A DNA stretch of 64,000 nucleotides from Erythrobacter mangrovi. GTDB taxonomy: Bacteria > Pseudomonadota > Alphaproteobacteria > Sphingomonadales > Sphingomonadaceae. Position 1 is the first letter of the stretch, and each line of letters starts with the position of its first letter. The notes under the pieces are model-generated. The model was not told the origin of the DNA. It worked only from the letters and a program-made list of their open reading frames with translations, and made no database searches. The translations under genes were made by a program, and so were the position numbers. The stretch is from positions 1,178,001-1,242,000 of the forward strand of contig NZ_CP053921.1 in the NCBI RefSeq assembly GCF_013260645.1, read 5' to 3'. This document shows positions 44,648 through 53,491 of the stretch, in pieces.

Positions 44648-45210
44648 TGGCGGATTTCTTCGATCAGCTCGACGACAAGCATATCGCAATGATCGCGAAG
44701 CAGCCCATGTTCTTCGTCGCCACGGCGACCGAGGGCGCGCGCATCAACCTCAGCCCCAAGGGCTATGACGCCTTCCGCGTGCTGGGGCCGACGCAAGTCG
44801 CCTATCTCGACCTGGGCGGCTCGGGGAACGAAACCCACGCGCACCTGGCCGCCGACGGGCGGATCACGGTGATGTTCTGCAATTTCGAGCAACCGGCGTT
44901 GATCCTGCGCATCTACGGACGGGGTCGGGCGGTTCTGCCGCAGGATGCCGAATGGGACGACCTGGCCGCACATTTCGACCTCATCACCGGTACCCGTCAG
45001 ATCTTCGTGATCGACATCGAAAGCATCCAGACCAGCTGCGGTTGGGGCGTGCCCTTCATGGAATTCCGCGAAGAACGCGCGACGCTGAAGAAGGCGCATG
45101 CGCAGATGGAGCCCGAGGCCTGGGTGGAGCGGGTGGCCGGCCGCACGCAAAGCATCGACGGTCTCCCGACCCGGCAGACCGATCGGTTCATCGAGGCCGA
45201 CAACGGGTAA
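44647..45210 (+). CDS. PNPOx-like flavin-binding family protein
   Basis: 187 residues. Split beta-barrel of pyridoxamine 5'-phosphate oxidase-like proteins: MFFVATATEGARINLSPKG, TQVAYLDLGGSGNETHAH and RITVMFCNFEQP are typical. Such proteins bind FMN, F420 or heme; which one here is unknown. One-base overlap with the hydrolase, and the next gene starts right at its stop. Confidence 0.88.
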   Translation: MADFFDQLDDKHIAMIAKQPMFFVATATEGARINLSPKGYDAFRVLGPTQVAYLDLGGSGNETHAHLAADGRITVMFCNFEQPALILRIYGRGRAVLPQDAEWDDLAAHFDLITGTRQIFVIDIESIQTSCGWGVPFMEFREERATLKKAHAQMEPEAWVERVAGRTQSIDGLPTRQTDRFIEADNG

Positions 45211-45912
45211 GTGCAACTCACTTTCGCCAGCTACAACATCCACAAGGCGGTCGGAACCGACCGCCGCCGCGACGCCGACCGCATCCTGCGGGTCTTGCAC
45301 GAAGTCGATGCCGACATCATCGCGCTGCAGGAAGTCGACCGCCGTATCGGCGATCGTGCCACGGTCCTCTCGCGCGCGGCGATCGACGATACTCATTGGC
45401 GCGTGGTCGAAGTGGCGCGGCGCCCGCGCAGCATCGGCTGGCATGGCAATGCCTTGCTGGTGCGGCGCGAATTCGAGATCGTCGAAGGTGAAGCGCTCGA
45501 ACTACCCACGCTCGAACCGCGCGGGGCGGCCTGCGGGGAGATCCTGGTCAACGGCAAGGCGCTAAGGATCATCGGCACGCATCTCGATCTCTCCGGCTTG
45601 CGCCGTCGCGACCAGATCCGCGCGCTGCTCGACCGGACGCAGGCCTGCGATCGTGGCTTGCCCACGGTGATCATGGGGGATTTCAATCAGTGGGGCCGGC
45701 AGACCGGCGCCATGCGCGAATTTGACGGCGGCTGGCAGGTGGTCACTCCCGGACGCAGCTATCCAAGCCGCCAACCGATCGCCACGCTCGACCGTATCGT
45801 CGCGACGGAACATTGGCGCTGTCTCGACGCGCAGGTCCATCACACGGCGCTGTCCGCCGTCGCATCGGACCATCTTCCAGTGACCGCCAGACTCGAATTG
45901 ATCAATTCTTAG
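45211..45912 (+). CDS. Endonuclease/exonuclease/phosphatase family hydrolase
   Basis: 233 residues from a GTG that directly follows the previous stop. EEP fold: SYNIHKAVG, DADIIALQEVDRR (metal Glu), VIMGDFNQWG, and the catalytic SDHLPVTARLEL. Could act on DNA, phospholipids or other phosphodiesters; no signal peptide is visible, so it is probably cytoplasmic. Its stop (TAG 45910-45912) lies inside an inverted repeat that may serve glnK regulation. Confidence 0.9.
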   Translation: MQLTFASYNIHKAVGTDRRRDADRILRVLHEVDADIIALQEVDRRIGDRATVLSRAAIDDTHWRVVEVARRPRSIGWHGNALLVRREFEIVEGEALELPTLEPRGAACGEILVNGKALRIIGTHLDLSGLRRRDQIRALLDRTQACDRGLPTVIMGDFNQWGRQTGAMREFDGGWQVVTPGRSYPSRQPIATLDRIVATEHWRCLDAQVHHTALSAVASDHLPVTARLELINS

Positions 45913-45924
45913 GCGCACGCCTAA
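45909..45924 (+). promoter_or_regulatory. Palindrome upstream of the glnK sigma-54 promoter (enhancer candidate)
   Basis: TTAGGCG-CA-CGCCTAA, 7-bp perfect arms with a 2-base centre, about 75 bases upstream of the -24 element. That is a usual distance for an NtrC-type enhancer, but the sequence is not the classical TGCACC motif. It overlaps the end of the upstream gene. A terminator is unlikely because an A-run, not a T-run, follows on the plus strand. Confidence 0.35.
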
Positions 45925-45987
45925 AAAATAAGCATCAGAGTCCGCCCCCGGCCTATCGGACCCCAATACTCGCGCCCTGCGGGCAGT

Positions 45988-46004
45988 TTGGCACGCTTCA
46001 TGCT
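45988..46004 (+). promoter_or_regulatory. Sigma-54 promoter for glnK-amtB
   Basis: TTGGCACGCTTCATGCT: the -24 GG (45990-45991) and -12 GC (46002-46003) are exactly 10 bases apart, and flanks match the TTGGCAC-N5-TTGC consensus well. Expected start near 46015, giving a leader of about 40 bases before the glnK GTG. Nitrogen-limitation control by NtrC is expected for this operon. Confidence 0.8.
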
Positions 46005-46055
46005 GCGTTTGCGAAGACCGGTGCTGGGGCCGGCGCAGACATGAGGGGTGAACGC

Positions 46056-46394
46056 GTGAAATTCATCATCGCTGTCATCAAGCCATTCAAGCTCGACGAA
46101 GTGCGCGAAGCGCTCGGTTCGATCGGCGTGGCCGGAATGACCGTGTCCGAGGTCAAGGGCTTCGGGCGCCAGAAGGGGCAGACCGAGATTTATCGGGGTG
46201 CCGAATATTCGACCAACATGCTGCCGAAGGTGAAGCTGGAAATCGCTGCCAGCGACGATCTCGCGCCGCAGGTGGTTGAAACCATCCAGCAGGCTGCGAG
46301 CACCGATGCCATCGGCGATGGCAAGATCTTCGTGCTCGATCTCGCCAGCGCCACCCGCATCCGCACCGGCGAAACCGGCGACACCGCCCTGTGA
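46056..46394 (+). CDS. glnK: PII nitrogen-regulatory protein
   Basis: 112 residues from GTG 46056, exactly the family length, with GAGGGG upstream. VKFIIAVIKPFKLDEV and the T-loop QTEIYRGAEY with uridylylation site Tyr51 are canonical; B- and C-loop segments (TDAIGDGKIFV) are intact. Senses 2-oxoglutarate and ATP/ADP and, as the partner of an amtB gene directly downstream, probably plugs the ammonium channel. Expression from a sigma-54 promoter supports GlnK rather than GlnB. Confidence 0.95.
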   Translation: MKFIIAVIKPFKLDEVREALGSIGVAGMTVSEVKGFGRQKGQTEIYRGAEYSTNMLPKVKLEIAASDDLAPQVVETIQQAASTDAIGDGKIFVLDLASATRIRTGETGDTAL

Positions 46395-46414
46395 AGACGA
46401 TGAAGGGATCCACC

Positions 46415-47749
46415 ATGCTTCGCACACTCACCCGCGCGGGCGCCGCTGGCCTCGCGCTTCTCGCGCCCGTAGCGGCCTTTGCGCAGGAGGCGGCCGAAGC
46501 CGCCGCGCCTGTACCGAACCCGGGCAACAATGCCTGGATGATGACATCGACCATTCTCGTCCTACTGATGATCCTTCCGGGGCTGGCGCTGTTCTACGGC
46601 GGCCTGACCCGGTCCAAGAACATGCTGTCGACCATGACGCAGGTCGGTGCCACGGCAGCACTTGCCATGCTCATCTGGGTCATGTGGGGCTATTCGCTCG
46701 CCTTCGGCGACACCACCTACGACGGCACACTCGGCCTCTTTGTCAGTGGTGGCAGCTATTTCCTCACAGGCATGGACGCGGCGAGCACTGCCGCGACCTT
46801 CACCGATGAGGTGATCAGCAAATACGTCTTCGTCAGCTTCCAGATGACCTTCGCTGCGATCACTGCAGCGCTGATCCTGGGTGCTACGGCCGAGCGCATG
46901 AAGTTCAACGCAGTGATGGCTTTCGTGCCGCTGTGGCTCACGATCGTCTACTTCCCGATCGCGCACATGGTGTGGGCGGGCGGCGGCCTGCTGTTTGAAG
47001 ACGGCGCACTCGACTTTGCCGGCGGCACCGTGGTGCACATCAATGCAGGCGTTTCCGGCCTCGTGCTCGCCTACCTGCTGGGCAAGCGCAAGGGCTATCC
47101 CGCCGAACCGATGCCGCCGCACAGCATGACCCTGACCATGGTTGGCACCGGCCTGCTGTGGGTGGGTTGGTTCGGCTTCAACGCCGGTTCGGCGCTCGAG
47201 GCCGACGGTTCGGCTGGCCTGGCGATGATCAATACCTTCGTCGCCACCGCTGCCGGCGCGCTGACCTGGATGGTGATCGAGCGCGCAGCCGGTCACAAGG
47301 GGTCGGCACTGGGCTTCTGTTCGGGCGTTATCGCTGGCCTGGTCGCGGTGACCCCCGCAGCCGGGAACAGCGGCCCGTTCGGCGCCATCCTGCTCGGGAT
47401 CCTGGCCTCCGCCGTCTGTTATTTCGCGGTGGCCAAGGCCAAGGCGAAGTTCGGCTACGACGACTCGCTCGATGCTTTCGGCATCCACGGCATCGGCGGG
47501 ATCGTCGGTGCGATCGGCACGGCGGTCGTCTACCAGCCTTTCCTCGGCGGCCCTGGCGACGGTTCGACTGCGCTCAGCGCCCAGCTCGGCGTGCAGGTCT
47601 TCTCGGTGGTCGTCACGATCGCCTGGGCGGGTATCGGCACCCTCCTTGCTGGCGGCCTGGTCAAGGCGCTCATCGGTCTCAGGGTTTCGGAAGAAACCGA
47701 GTTCGACGGCCTCGACATCGGCGAGCATGGGGAGCGCGCCTACAACTAA
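46415..47749 (+). CDS. amtB: Ammonium transporter
   Basis: 444 residues from ATG 46415 (AAGGGA upstream); upstream in-frame starts at 46391 and 46400 are less likely. N-terminal signal peptide (LLAPVAAFAQ) then eleven membrane helices: GLALFYGGLTRSKN, WVWAGGG-type pore segments, and the conserved pore histidines in the HSMTLTMVG and FGIHGIGGIVG regions. Trimeric ammonia/ammonium channel. Second gene of the glnK-amtB operon. Confidence 0.97.
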   Translation: MLRTLTRAGAAGLALLAPVAAFAQEAAEAAAPVPNPGNNAWMMTSTILVLLMILPGLALFYGGLTRSKNMLSTMTQVGATAALAMLIWVMWGYSLAFGDTTYDGTLGLFVSGGSYFLTGMDAASTAATFTDEVISKYVFVSFQMTFAAITAALILGATAERMKFNAVMAFVPLWLTIVYFPIAHMVWAGGGLLFEDGALDFAGGTVVHINAGVSGLVLAYLLGKRKGYPAEPMPPHSMTLTMVGTGLLWVGWFGFNAGSALEADGSAGLAMINTFVATAAGALTWMVIERAAGHKGSALGFCSGVIAGLVAVTPAAGNSGPFGAILLGILASAVCYFAVAKAKAKFGYDDSLDAFGIHGIGGIVGAIGTAVVYQPFLGGPGDGSTALSAQLGVQVFSVVVTIAWAGIGTLLAGGLVKALIGLRVSEETEFDGLDIGEHGERAYN

Positions 47750-47840
47750 CCACCAGTTTGGCGGGGGCGCCGCCTCTCTCCTCTCCTCTCTCGAGGTGCC
47801 CCCGCCTAACCATGTTCCTCCTGCGAACATCAACTCACGA

Positions 47841-47871
47841 AGGGCCGGAGCCAGACTCCGGCCCCTTTTTT
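47841..47871 (+). terminator. Terminator after glnK-amtB
   Basis: Stem GGGCCGGAG (47842-47850) / CTCCGGCCC (47856-47864) with a 5-base loop, followed by a run of Ts. About 90 bases after the amtB stop, clearly intrinsic. Confidence 0.92.
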
Positions 47872-48014
47872 GTGTCCGCTGAGTGTGTGACGCCAATGCT
47901 ACGGCTTGCGGGCGATTTTCATGCCCCCTTGCACGGACAGTTGCATTGATCCTGCAACTGATTCACTTCCGCCGAGTTGGCCGGGCCCGTGCCCGGTCGT
48001 GGAGGAGAGAAAAC

Positions 48015-50399
48015 ATGACCCCCATCACTACCAGGCGCGCATCGCGCGCCGCCGCGCTGCTCGCCAGTTGCGGTCTGGTTGCTCTGGCAGCCCCTGCCTT
48101 CGCGCAGGACGCGGAAGAGGGCGAAGAGACCGGCAACGTCATCATCGTTACAGCGACCAAGCGCGATTCGACGATTCAGGACGTTCCGTTCTCGATCAAC
48201 GCCCAGACCCAGGAAGACATCCAGCGCTCGGGCGCAGGCACGCTCGAAGACCTTTCGCGCAATGTCGCTGGTCTTTCGGTGCAGAACCTCGGCCCAGGCC
48301 AGAGCCAGGTTTCGGTGCGCGGCGTTTCGGCCGGGCAGATTGTCCGTGACCAGCCCGGCGTGAAGGAACAAGTCGGCGTGTATCTCGACGAAAGCGTGAT
48401 CTCGCTGTCGCTGTTCACCCCCGATCTCGACCTGTTCGACCTCAACCGCGTCGAGACCCTGCGCGGCCCACAGGGCACACTGTTCGGTTCGGGCAGCGTC
48501 GGCGGTACCATCCGCTACATCACCAACCAGCCGAAGATCGGCGTGACCGAAGGGCTGGTTGAGGGCAACATCAACCTCGTCGACGGTGACGACCTCGGCT
48601 GGCACCTCAAGGGTGCGCTGAACGCACCGCTGGGCGAACGTGCCGCGCTGCGCGCAGTTGCCTATTACACCCAGTACGGCGGTTTCATCGACGCGATCGG
48701 CCCCGCCGGTGGCGAGGATATCAATGGCGGCGAACGCTATGGCGGCCGCCTGGCGCTCACCATCGATACCGGTGAAGGGTTCAAGATCACGCCGCGTATC
48801 GTCTACCAGAAGGTGAAGGCGGACGGTTTCAACCGGCAGGAAATCTGGAACCTCTACGCCAATCCCGATACCACCACCCGGCCCACCGTGGAGTTCAATG
48901 AGCGTGAGCAGTACCTGCTGCTACGCGAAGCCTTCGAGGATGAGACGATCATCGCCGACCTCGTGGTCGAGGCGGAACTCGGTCCGGTGACCATGACTTC
49001 GGTCAGCAGCTACACCAACCGTGATATCCTCGTCAGTCGCGATGCCAGCGCCCTTACCGGCTCGGTCTCGGTCGACCTCGGCTATCCCGATGCGGGCGTG
49101 CTGCTGCCGTCGAACCTGGTCGACACCACCGATGTCGAATCGATCACGCAGGAAGTGCGCTTCGCCTCGAACGGCTCGGGCCCGCTGCAGTGGGTCATCG
49201 GCGGCTTCTATTCGCAGACCGACCGCTTCTATCGCCAACGCCTGCCCACCCCGGGCTATGACGCCGTGACCGATGCGGTTCTCGGTGCCGGCACTTCGGC
49301 GGCAGTGGCCAACGGCTTCCCCGCAGACTCGCCCTACAACGCCGACCTGCCCTATGATCTGGAGCAGATCTCGGTCTTCGGTGAAGCGACTTACGCCCTG
49401 ACCGATGCCTTCGACGTTACCCTTGGTGCGCGCTATTACGACTACAAGGAAGAACGGCAGTTCATCTCCGGCGGCCTCTTCGCCAATGGCGATAACCGTT
49501 CGGACCGCACCAAGTCGGATGGCGTCAGCCCGCGCTTGCTGCTCAGCTATGACGTCAACGACACGCTGACGCTCAATGCCCAGGCATCGAAGGGCTTCCG
49601 CCTGGGCGGCGTGAACGACCCGCTGAACATCACGCTGTGTACCCCGGCGGATGCGGACCTGTTCGGCGCATTCCAGAGCTATGAGGACGAAACGCTGTGG
49701 AACTACGAAATCGGCGCCAAGGCGCAGGGTCGTGGCTTCCATGCCAACATTGCGGGCTTCTACAACGACATTAAGAACCTGCAGGTCACGCTTGATGCCG
49801 GTAGCTGTTCGTCGCGTATCGTCTTCAACGTCGACAAGGCGCACTCGATGGGTATTGAGGCCGAATTCGGCTTCTCGCCGACCACCGGGCTCGACTTCAC
49901 CTTCTCGGGCAGCGTGATCGAGGCTGAATTCGACACTACCCTGCCGGGCGCGCTGGTGACGGCAACGGGTATTCGCAACGGCAATCGCCTGCCGACCGTG
50001 CCGAAGTTCCAGTTCACCGCTGCGGGTAGCTATGAGTTCCCGGTAGCCGCGAATGCCGACGTCTATGTCGCGGCTTCGTGGAACCACGTGGGCAACCGCT
50101 ATACGCAGCCTGCCGACCAGGAGAACAACCCGCGCACCTTCGTGCATGGGCTGCCGTTCGGCGGTGCCCCGGCCACTGCGTCGACCACGGTCGACCTGCA
50201 GCTGCCGTCTTACGACCTGGTGAACCTGAATGTCGGCATCGACTTCGACAGCGGCCTGTCGGTGTCGGCTTACGTCAACAACCTGTTCGACGAGAACGCG
50301 CTGCTCAGCTTCGACCGCGAACGCGGTGGCCGTGCACGCCTCGGCTACAACGTTGGCCAGCCGCGCACGATCGGCATGACGGTGCGCCAGAGCTTCTGA
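48015..50399 (+). CDS. TonB-dependent receptor
   Basis: 794 residues from ATG 48015 (GGAGGAGAG upstream). Signal peptide ends APAFAQ; a TonB-box-like NVIIVTATKRDST is followed by the plug domain (SVRGVSAGQ, VETLRGPQGTLFGSGSVGG) and a 22-strand barrel ending in a terminal Phe. Outer-membrane importer needing TonB-ExbBD. Substrate is not predictable from sequence; the neighbouring GMC dehydrogenase and sterol-desaturase-like protein might hint at a lipid or terpenoid compound (inference). Confidence 0.96.
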   Translation: MTPITTRRASRAAALLASCGLVALAAPAFAQDAEEGEETGNVIIVTATKRDSTIQDVPFSINAQTQEDIQRSGAGTLEDLSRNVAGLSVQNLGPGQSQVSVRGVSAGQIVRDQPGVKEQVGVYLDESVISLSLFTPDLDLFDLNRVETLRGPQGTLFGSGSVGGTIRYITNQPKIGVTEGLVEGNINLVDGDDLGWHLKGALNAPLGERAALRAVAYYTQYGGFIDAIGPAGGEDINGGERYGGRLALTIDTGEGFKITPRIVYQKVKADGFNRQEIWNLYANPDTTTRPTVEFNEREQYLLLREAFEDETIIADLVVEAELGPVTMTSVSSYTNRDILVSRDASALTGSVSVDLGYPDAGVLLPSNLVDTTDVESITQEVRFASNGSGPLQWVIGGFYSQTDRFYRQRLPTPGYDAVTDAVLGAGTSAAVANGFPADSPYNADLPYDLEQISVFGEATYALTDAFDVTLGARYYDYKEERQFISGGLFANGDNRSDRTKSDGVSPRLLLSYDVNDTLTLNAQASKGFRLGGVNDPLNITLCTPADADLFGAFQSYEDETLWNYEIGAKAQGRGFHANIAGFYNDIKNLQVTLDAGSCSSRIVFNVDKAHSMGIEAEFGFSPTTGLDFTFSGSVIEAEFDTTLPGALVTATGIRNGNRLPTVPKFQFTAAGSYEFPVAANADVYVAASWNHVGNRYTQPADQENNPRTFVHGLPFGGAPATASTTVDLQLPSYDLVNLNVGIDFDSGLSVSAYVNNLFDENALLSFDRERGGRARLGYNVGQPRTIGMTVRQSF

Positions 50400-50419
50400 C
50401 GCTCGGACCTGTTGCAACA

Positions 50420-50458
50420 AGAGAGGGGCCGGGACGCGAGTCCCGGCCCCTCTTTGTT
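50420..50458 (+). terminator. Terminator between the receptor and GMC oxidoreductase genes
   Basis: AGAGGGGCCGGGA pairs with TCCCGGCCCCTCT across a CGCGAG loop; TTGTTT follows. It lies between convergent genes and can probably stop both, though the plus-strand T-run is the better one. Confidence 0.9.
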
Positions 50459-50471
50459 TGTTGCGAAAGGT

Positions 50472-52058
50472 TCAGGCGGCGAGCGCTGCCTTGACGAAAT
50501 CGGCACAGCGTTCGCCGATCATGATGCTCGGCGCATTGGTATTGCCGCTTACGAGGCGCGGCATGATGCTGGCATCGGCGATGTAAAGGCCATCGATACC
50601 GCGCGCCTTCAGCGTTTCATCGACCACTGCGTCCGCGTCGGGACCCATGCGGCACGTGCCGACCGGATGGTAGACGGTATCGGCGCGGTTGCGGATCAGC
50701 GCGTCGAGCTGCGCATCGTCGTCGAGATCGATCGGGTAGCGGTCCCGCGGTTCGTACTTCGCCAGGCTGGGCGAGGACGCGATGCGGTGTGACAGGCGCA
50801 CGCCCGCGCGCATGGTCGCCAGGTCGCGCTCGTCGTCGAAGAAGTTCGGATCGATCCGCGGCGCGAGCCGTGCGTCAGGACCGTTGAGGCGCACCGTGCC
50901 CCGGCTTTCGGGACGCAGCACGCAGGCGTGGAGCGAAAAGCCGTGGCCCTTCACCTTCTCGCGCCCGTGGTCCTCCAGCATGGCGGGGACGAAGTGCCAC
51001 TGCACATCGGGTGCCGGCGCGCCGGGCATCACCGTCCAGAACCCGCCTGCTTCGGCATACGGCGTGGTCATGATCCCGGTGCGCTTGCGCCGATGTTCGA
51101 CAATCGCCTTGGCCATGCGCACGGTGCCGGCAAGGCTATCGCCGATGAAGTCCTTGCTCTCGGTTTCCCAACTCGAAACGTAGTCGATGTGGTCCTGCAG
51201 GTCCGAACCCACGGCCGGCCGGTCGAGCTTTACCTCGATCCCATTGTCCTTGAGATGCTGCCCCGGACCGATCCCCGAGATCATCAGGATCTGCGGCGAA
51301 TTGAAGGCGCCTGCCGACAGAACCACCGCGCCGCGGGCGTGGATGGTCCGTTCCTTGAGGCCGACCGAATAGGTCACCCCGGTCACTCGGCCCTCGGTAA
51401 TCTCGAGCCGCTGCACCGTGACGCCGATACGCACGTCGAGGTTCTTCGAGCCTCGCAGCGGTTCGACATAGGCGCGCGCCGATGACCAGCGCTCGCCGTT
51501 CTTCTGGGTGACCTGGTAAAGCCCGAAGCCTTCCTGCGTCGCACCGTTGAAATCCATGTTGCGCGGCAGCTGCAGCTGCGCCGCTGCCTCAACGAAGGCG
51601 AGGCTGCCCGGGTTGGGCCATTTCTGGTCGCTGACCCACAGCGGACCATCATTGTTGTGGAACTCGTCGGCACCGCGGACATTGTGTTCGGCGCGCTTGA
51701 AGTAGGGGAGCACGTCCTCGTAGCTCCAGCCCGAGCAGCCGAGCGCCGCCCAATTGTCGTAGTCCCACTGGTTGCCGCGGATATAGACCATGGCGTTGAT
51801 CGCGGATGAGCCGCCCAGCCCGCGTCCGCGCGGCTGGTAGCCGATGCGACCGTTGAGCCCCTTCTGCGGCACCGTCTCATAGCGATAGTTCGATGCATCG
51901 CGCAGGAAGGGCATGAAGCCGGGCGTCTTGATCAGGAAATTGTCGTTCCGTGGCCCCGCTTCCAGCAGGCAGACACGCTTGCCTGCCTCTGCCAGGCGGC
52001 CGGCCACGGCGCTGCCCGCGCTGCCCCCGCCGACAACGATAATATCGAATTCATCCAT
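50472..52058 (-). CDS. GMC-family FAD oxidoreductase (choline/alcohol dehydrogenase type)
   Basis: 528 residues. FAD fold at the N-terminus: DIIVVGGGSAGSAVAGRL; GMC signature region GRGLGGSSAINAMVYIRG; second GMC motif GAFNSPQILMISGIGPG; C-terminal YHPVGTCRMG and NTNAPSIMIGERCADF with the catalytic His/Asn. Oxidises an alcohol to an aldehyde or ketone; substrate could be a long-chain or polyethylene-type alcohol. Same strand as the sterol-desaturase-like gene (24-base gap), so probably one operon. Confidence 0.94.
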   Translation of the reverse strand: MDEFDIIVVGGGSAGSAVAGRLAEAGKRVCLLEAGPRNDNFLIKTPGFMPFLRDASNYRYETVPQKGLNGRIGYQPRGRGLGGSSAINAMVYIRGNQWDYDNWAALGCSGWSYEDVLPYFKRAEHNVRGADEFHNNDGPLWVSDQKWPNPGSLAFVEAAAQLQLPRNMDFNGATQEGFGLYQVTQKNGERWSSARAYVEPLRGSKNLDVRIGVTVQRLEITEGRVTGVTYSVGLKERTIHARGAVVLSAGAFNSPQILMISGIGPGQHLKDNGIEVKLDRPAVGSDLQDHIDYVSSWETESKDFIGDSLAGTVRMAKAIVEHRRKRTGIMTTPYAEAGGFWTVMPGAPAPDVQWHFVPAMLEDHGREKVKGHGFSLHACVLRPESRGTVRLNGPDARLAPRIDPNFFDDERDLATMRAGVRLSHRIASSPSLAKYEPRDRYPIDLDDDAQLDALIRNRADTVYHPVGTCRMGPDADAVVDETLKARGIDGLYIADASIMPRLVSGNTNAPSIMIGERCADFVKAALAA

Positions 52059-52082
52059 GATTACTCCTCTCGATTCGAGAGG

Positions 52083-53021
52083 TTAGGCAGGCTCCGTCTC
52101 GCCCGCAATCGGGTTTTCGGTTGAAACGGGATTTCCCGTCTGTGCCTGTCGTGTTGCCCAGCTCTCGCGGATCATATCGCTGGTTTCGCGGCTGCCGTCA
52201 TGGGTCCAGCCCGGTTCGCGGAGCAAGTAGGACAGCTTGTGCTTCCACGGCGCGCGCCACATGTCCTGCACGATCCCGATCCATTCGTGGAACACGCTCC
52301 ACAACAGGTTGAAGCTGCCGAGCTGCTTGACGATGCCATAGCGGATCTTCTCGTCGCGGCTTTCCGGCTCGAAGGTCCCGAACATCCGGTCCCAGACGAT
52401 AAATACTCCCGCATAGTTGCGGTCGAGGTAGCGCGGGTTGGTCGCATGGTGGACGCGGTGGTGGCTCGGCGTGTTCATCACTGCCTCGAACCAGCGCGGC
52501 ATGCGATCGATCGCCTCGGTATGAATCCAGAACTGGTAGATCAGGTTGAAGCCGCCGCAGATCGCGATCATCACCGGATGGAAGCCCAGCAGCACCATCG
52601 GCAGCTTGAAGGCGAAGCCGAGGGTCAAGAAGCCGGTCCAGGTCTGCCGCAAGGCGGTGGACAGGTTGTAATGCTGGCTCGAATGGTGGTTCACGTGGCT
52701 CGCCCAGAACCAGCGCACCCGGTGGCCGAAACGGTGGACCCAGTAATAGGCCAAGTCGTCGAGCACGAAGCAGGCGGCCCAGGCCCACCAGGCCCAGGGA
52801 ACCTCGAACAGGCGGAACTGCCAGGTCCACAGGAACAGCGCGAGAAAGACACCGCCCGTCAACAGGCCTGCCACCGTACTGCCCAGACCGAAGGCAAGGC
52901 TGGTGAGCGTGTCCTTGGGTTCATAGGCATCGGGCCGCTTGCGCCTGGCCCACAGCATCTCGAGCAGGACCAGCGCCACGAAGCCGGGCACGGCATAGTC
53001 GACGGGAGAGAAGTCGGGCAT
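52083..53021 (-). CDS. Sterol desaturase/fatty-acid hydroxylase family membrane protein
   Basis: 312 residues from ATG 53021 (AAGGAAG upstream). Several membrane helices and the three diiron His clusters of the FA_hydroxylase family: HRFGHRVRWFWASHVNHHSS and TPSHHRVHHATN. Such enzymes hydroxylate or desaturate lipids, carotenoids or sterols in the membrane. Downstream of a small membrane protein (stop one base before this ATG) and upstream of the GMC oxidoreductase, so the three probably form one transcript. Confidence 0.92.
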   Translation of the reverse strand: MPDFSPVDYAVPGFVALVLLEMLWARRKRPDAYEPKDTLTSLAFGLGSTVAGLLTGGVFLALFLWTWQFRLFEVPWAWWAWAACFVLDDLAYYWVHRFGHRVRWFWASHVNHHSSQHYNLSTALRQTWTGFLTLGFAFKLPMVLLGFHPVMIAICGGFNLIYQFWIHTEAIDRMPRWFEAVMNTPSHHRVHHATNPRYLDRNYAGVFIVWDRMFGTFEPESRDEKIRYGIVKQLGSFNLLWSVFHEWIGIVQDMWRAPWKHKLSYLLREPGWTHDGSRETSDMIRESWATRQAQTGNPVSTENPIAGETEPA

Positions 53022-53022
53022 G

Positions 53023-53430
53023 TCAGCGGCTTCCTTGGGCGTTGATTTCACGAGCCCATTGCTGGGGATTGGGAACGGTCAGTCGAGCCTGCCCATAGCG
53101 CCGCTCGCCGCTGTCGACGACCAAGGCCTCGCCATCGAGTTGGGCCCTCGCGCCTGCGGCAAGGATGCGTCCGGCAAAATGGGTGCCGTGGGGGCGGAGC
53201 AGCAAGACGCGGCCGGCCGCGTCGCGCATCAGAGCCCCGTAGCCTTCGCGGTCGAGCGCAATGGCGACCGGCGCATAGCCGCTGACCGCCTCGTCAGCCG
53301 CACGGCGGGCTTCCGATTCGTCATGCAACCGTGGCTGCGGACCCAGCTTCAACCAGCGCGCGACCCAGGCGAGCGCAAGAATGGCGACAAGCGATCCGAC
53401 AAACTGGAGCAGGGCGGGTGAGAGATTCAT
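53023..53430 (-). CDS. Small membrane-anchored protein of unknown function
   Basis: 135 residues from ATG 53430; no clear ribosome site is seen. One N-terminal membrane helix (LLQFVGSLVAILALAWVARWL), then a soluble domain with repeated YAPVAIALDREGYGALMRDAAG-like beta-strand pattern that ends in QARLTVPNPQQWA. No family recognised. Sits upstream of the sterol-desaturase-like gene on the minus strand, one base apart, so it may modulate that enzyme. Confidence 0.65.
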   Translation of the reverse strand: MNLSPALLQFVGSLVAILALAWVARWLKLGPQPRLHDESEARRAADEAVSGYAPVAIALDREGYGALMRDAAGRVLLLRPHGTHFAGRILAAGARAQLDGEALVVDSGERRYGQARLTVPNPQQWAREINAQGSR

Positions 53431-53491
53431 GGCGAGGCGGATTGGCACGAGCTGTTGATTACGGCAAGCATGCAGGATGTGGGAGATATCG

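Noticed and set aside
45909..45930. Terminator after the EEP gene
   Set aside because: The stem has almost no loop and is followed by As, not Ts, on the coding strand.
46562..47896. 444-residue frame antisense to amtB
   Set aside because: Composition and lack of motifs mark it as a shadow.
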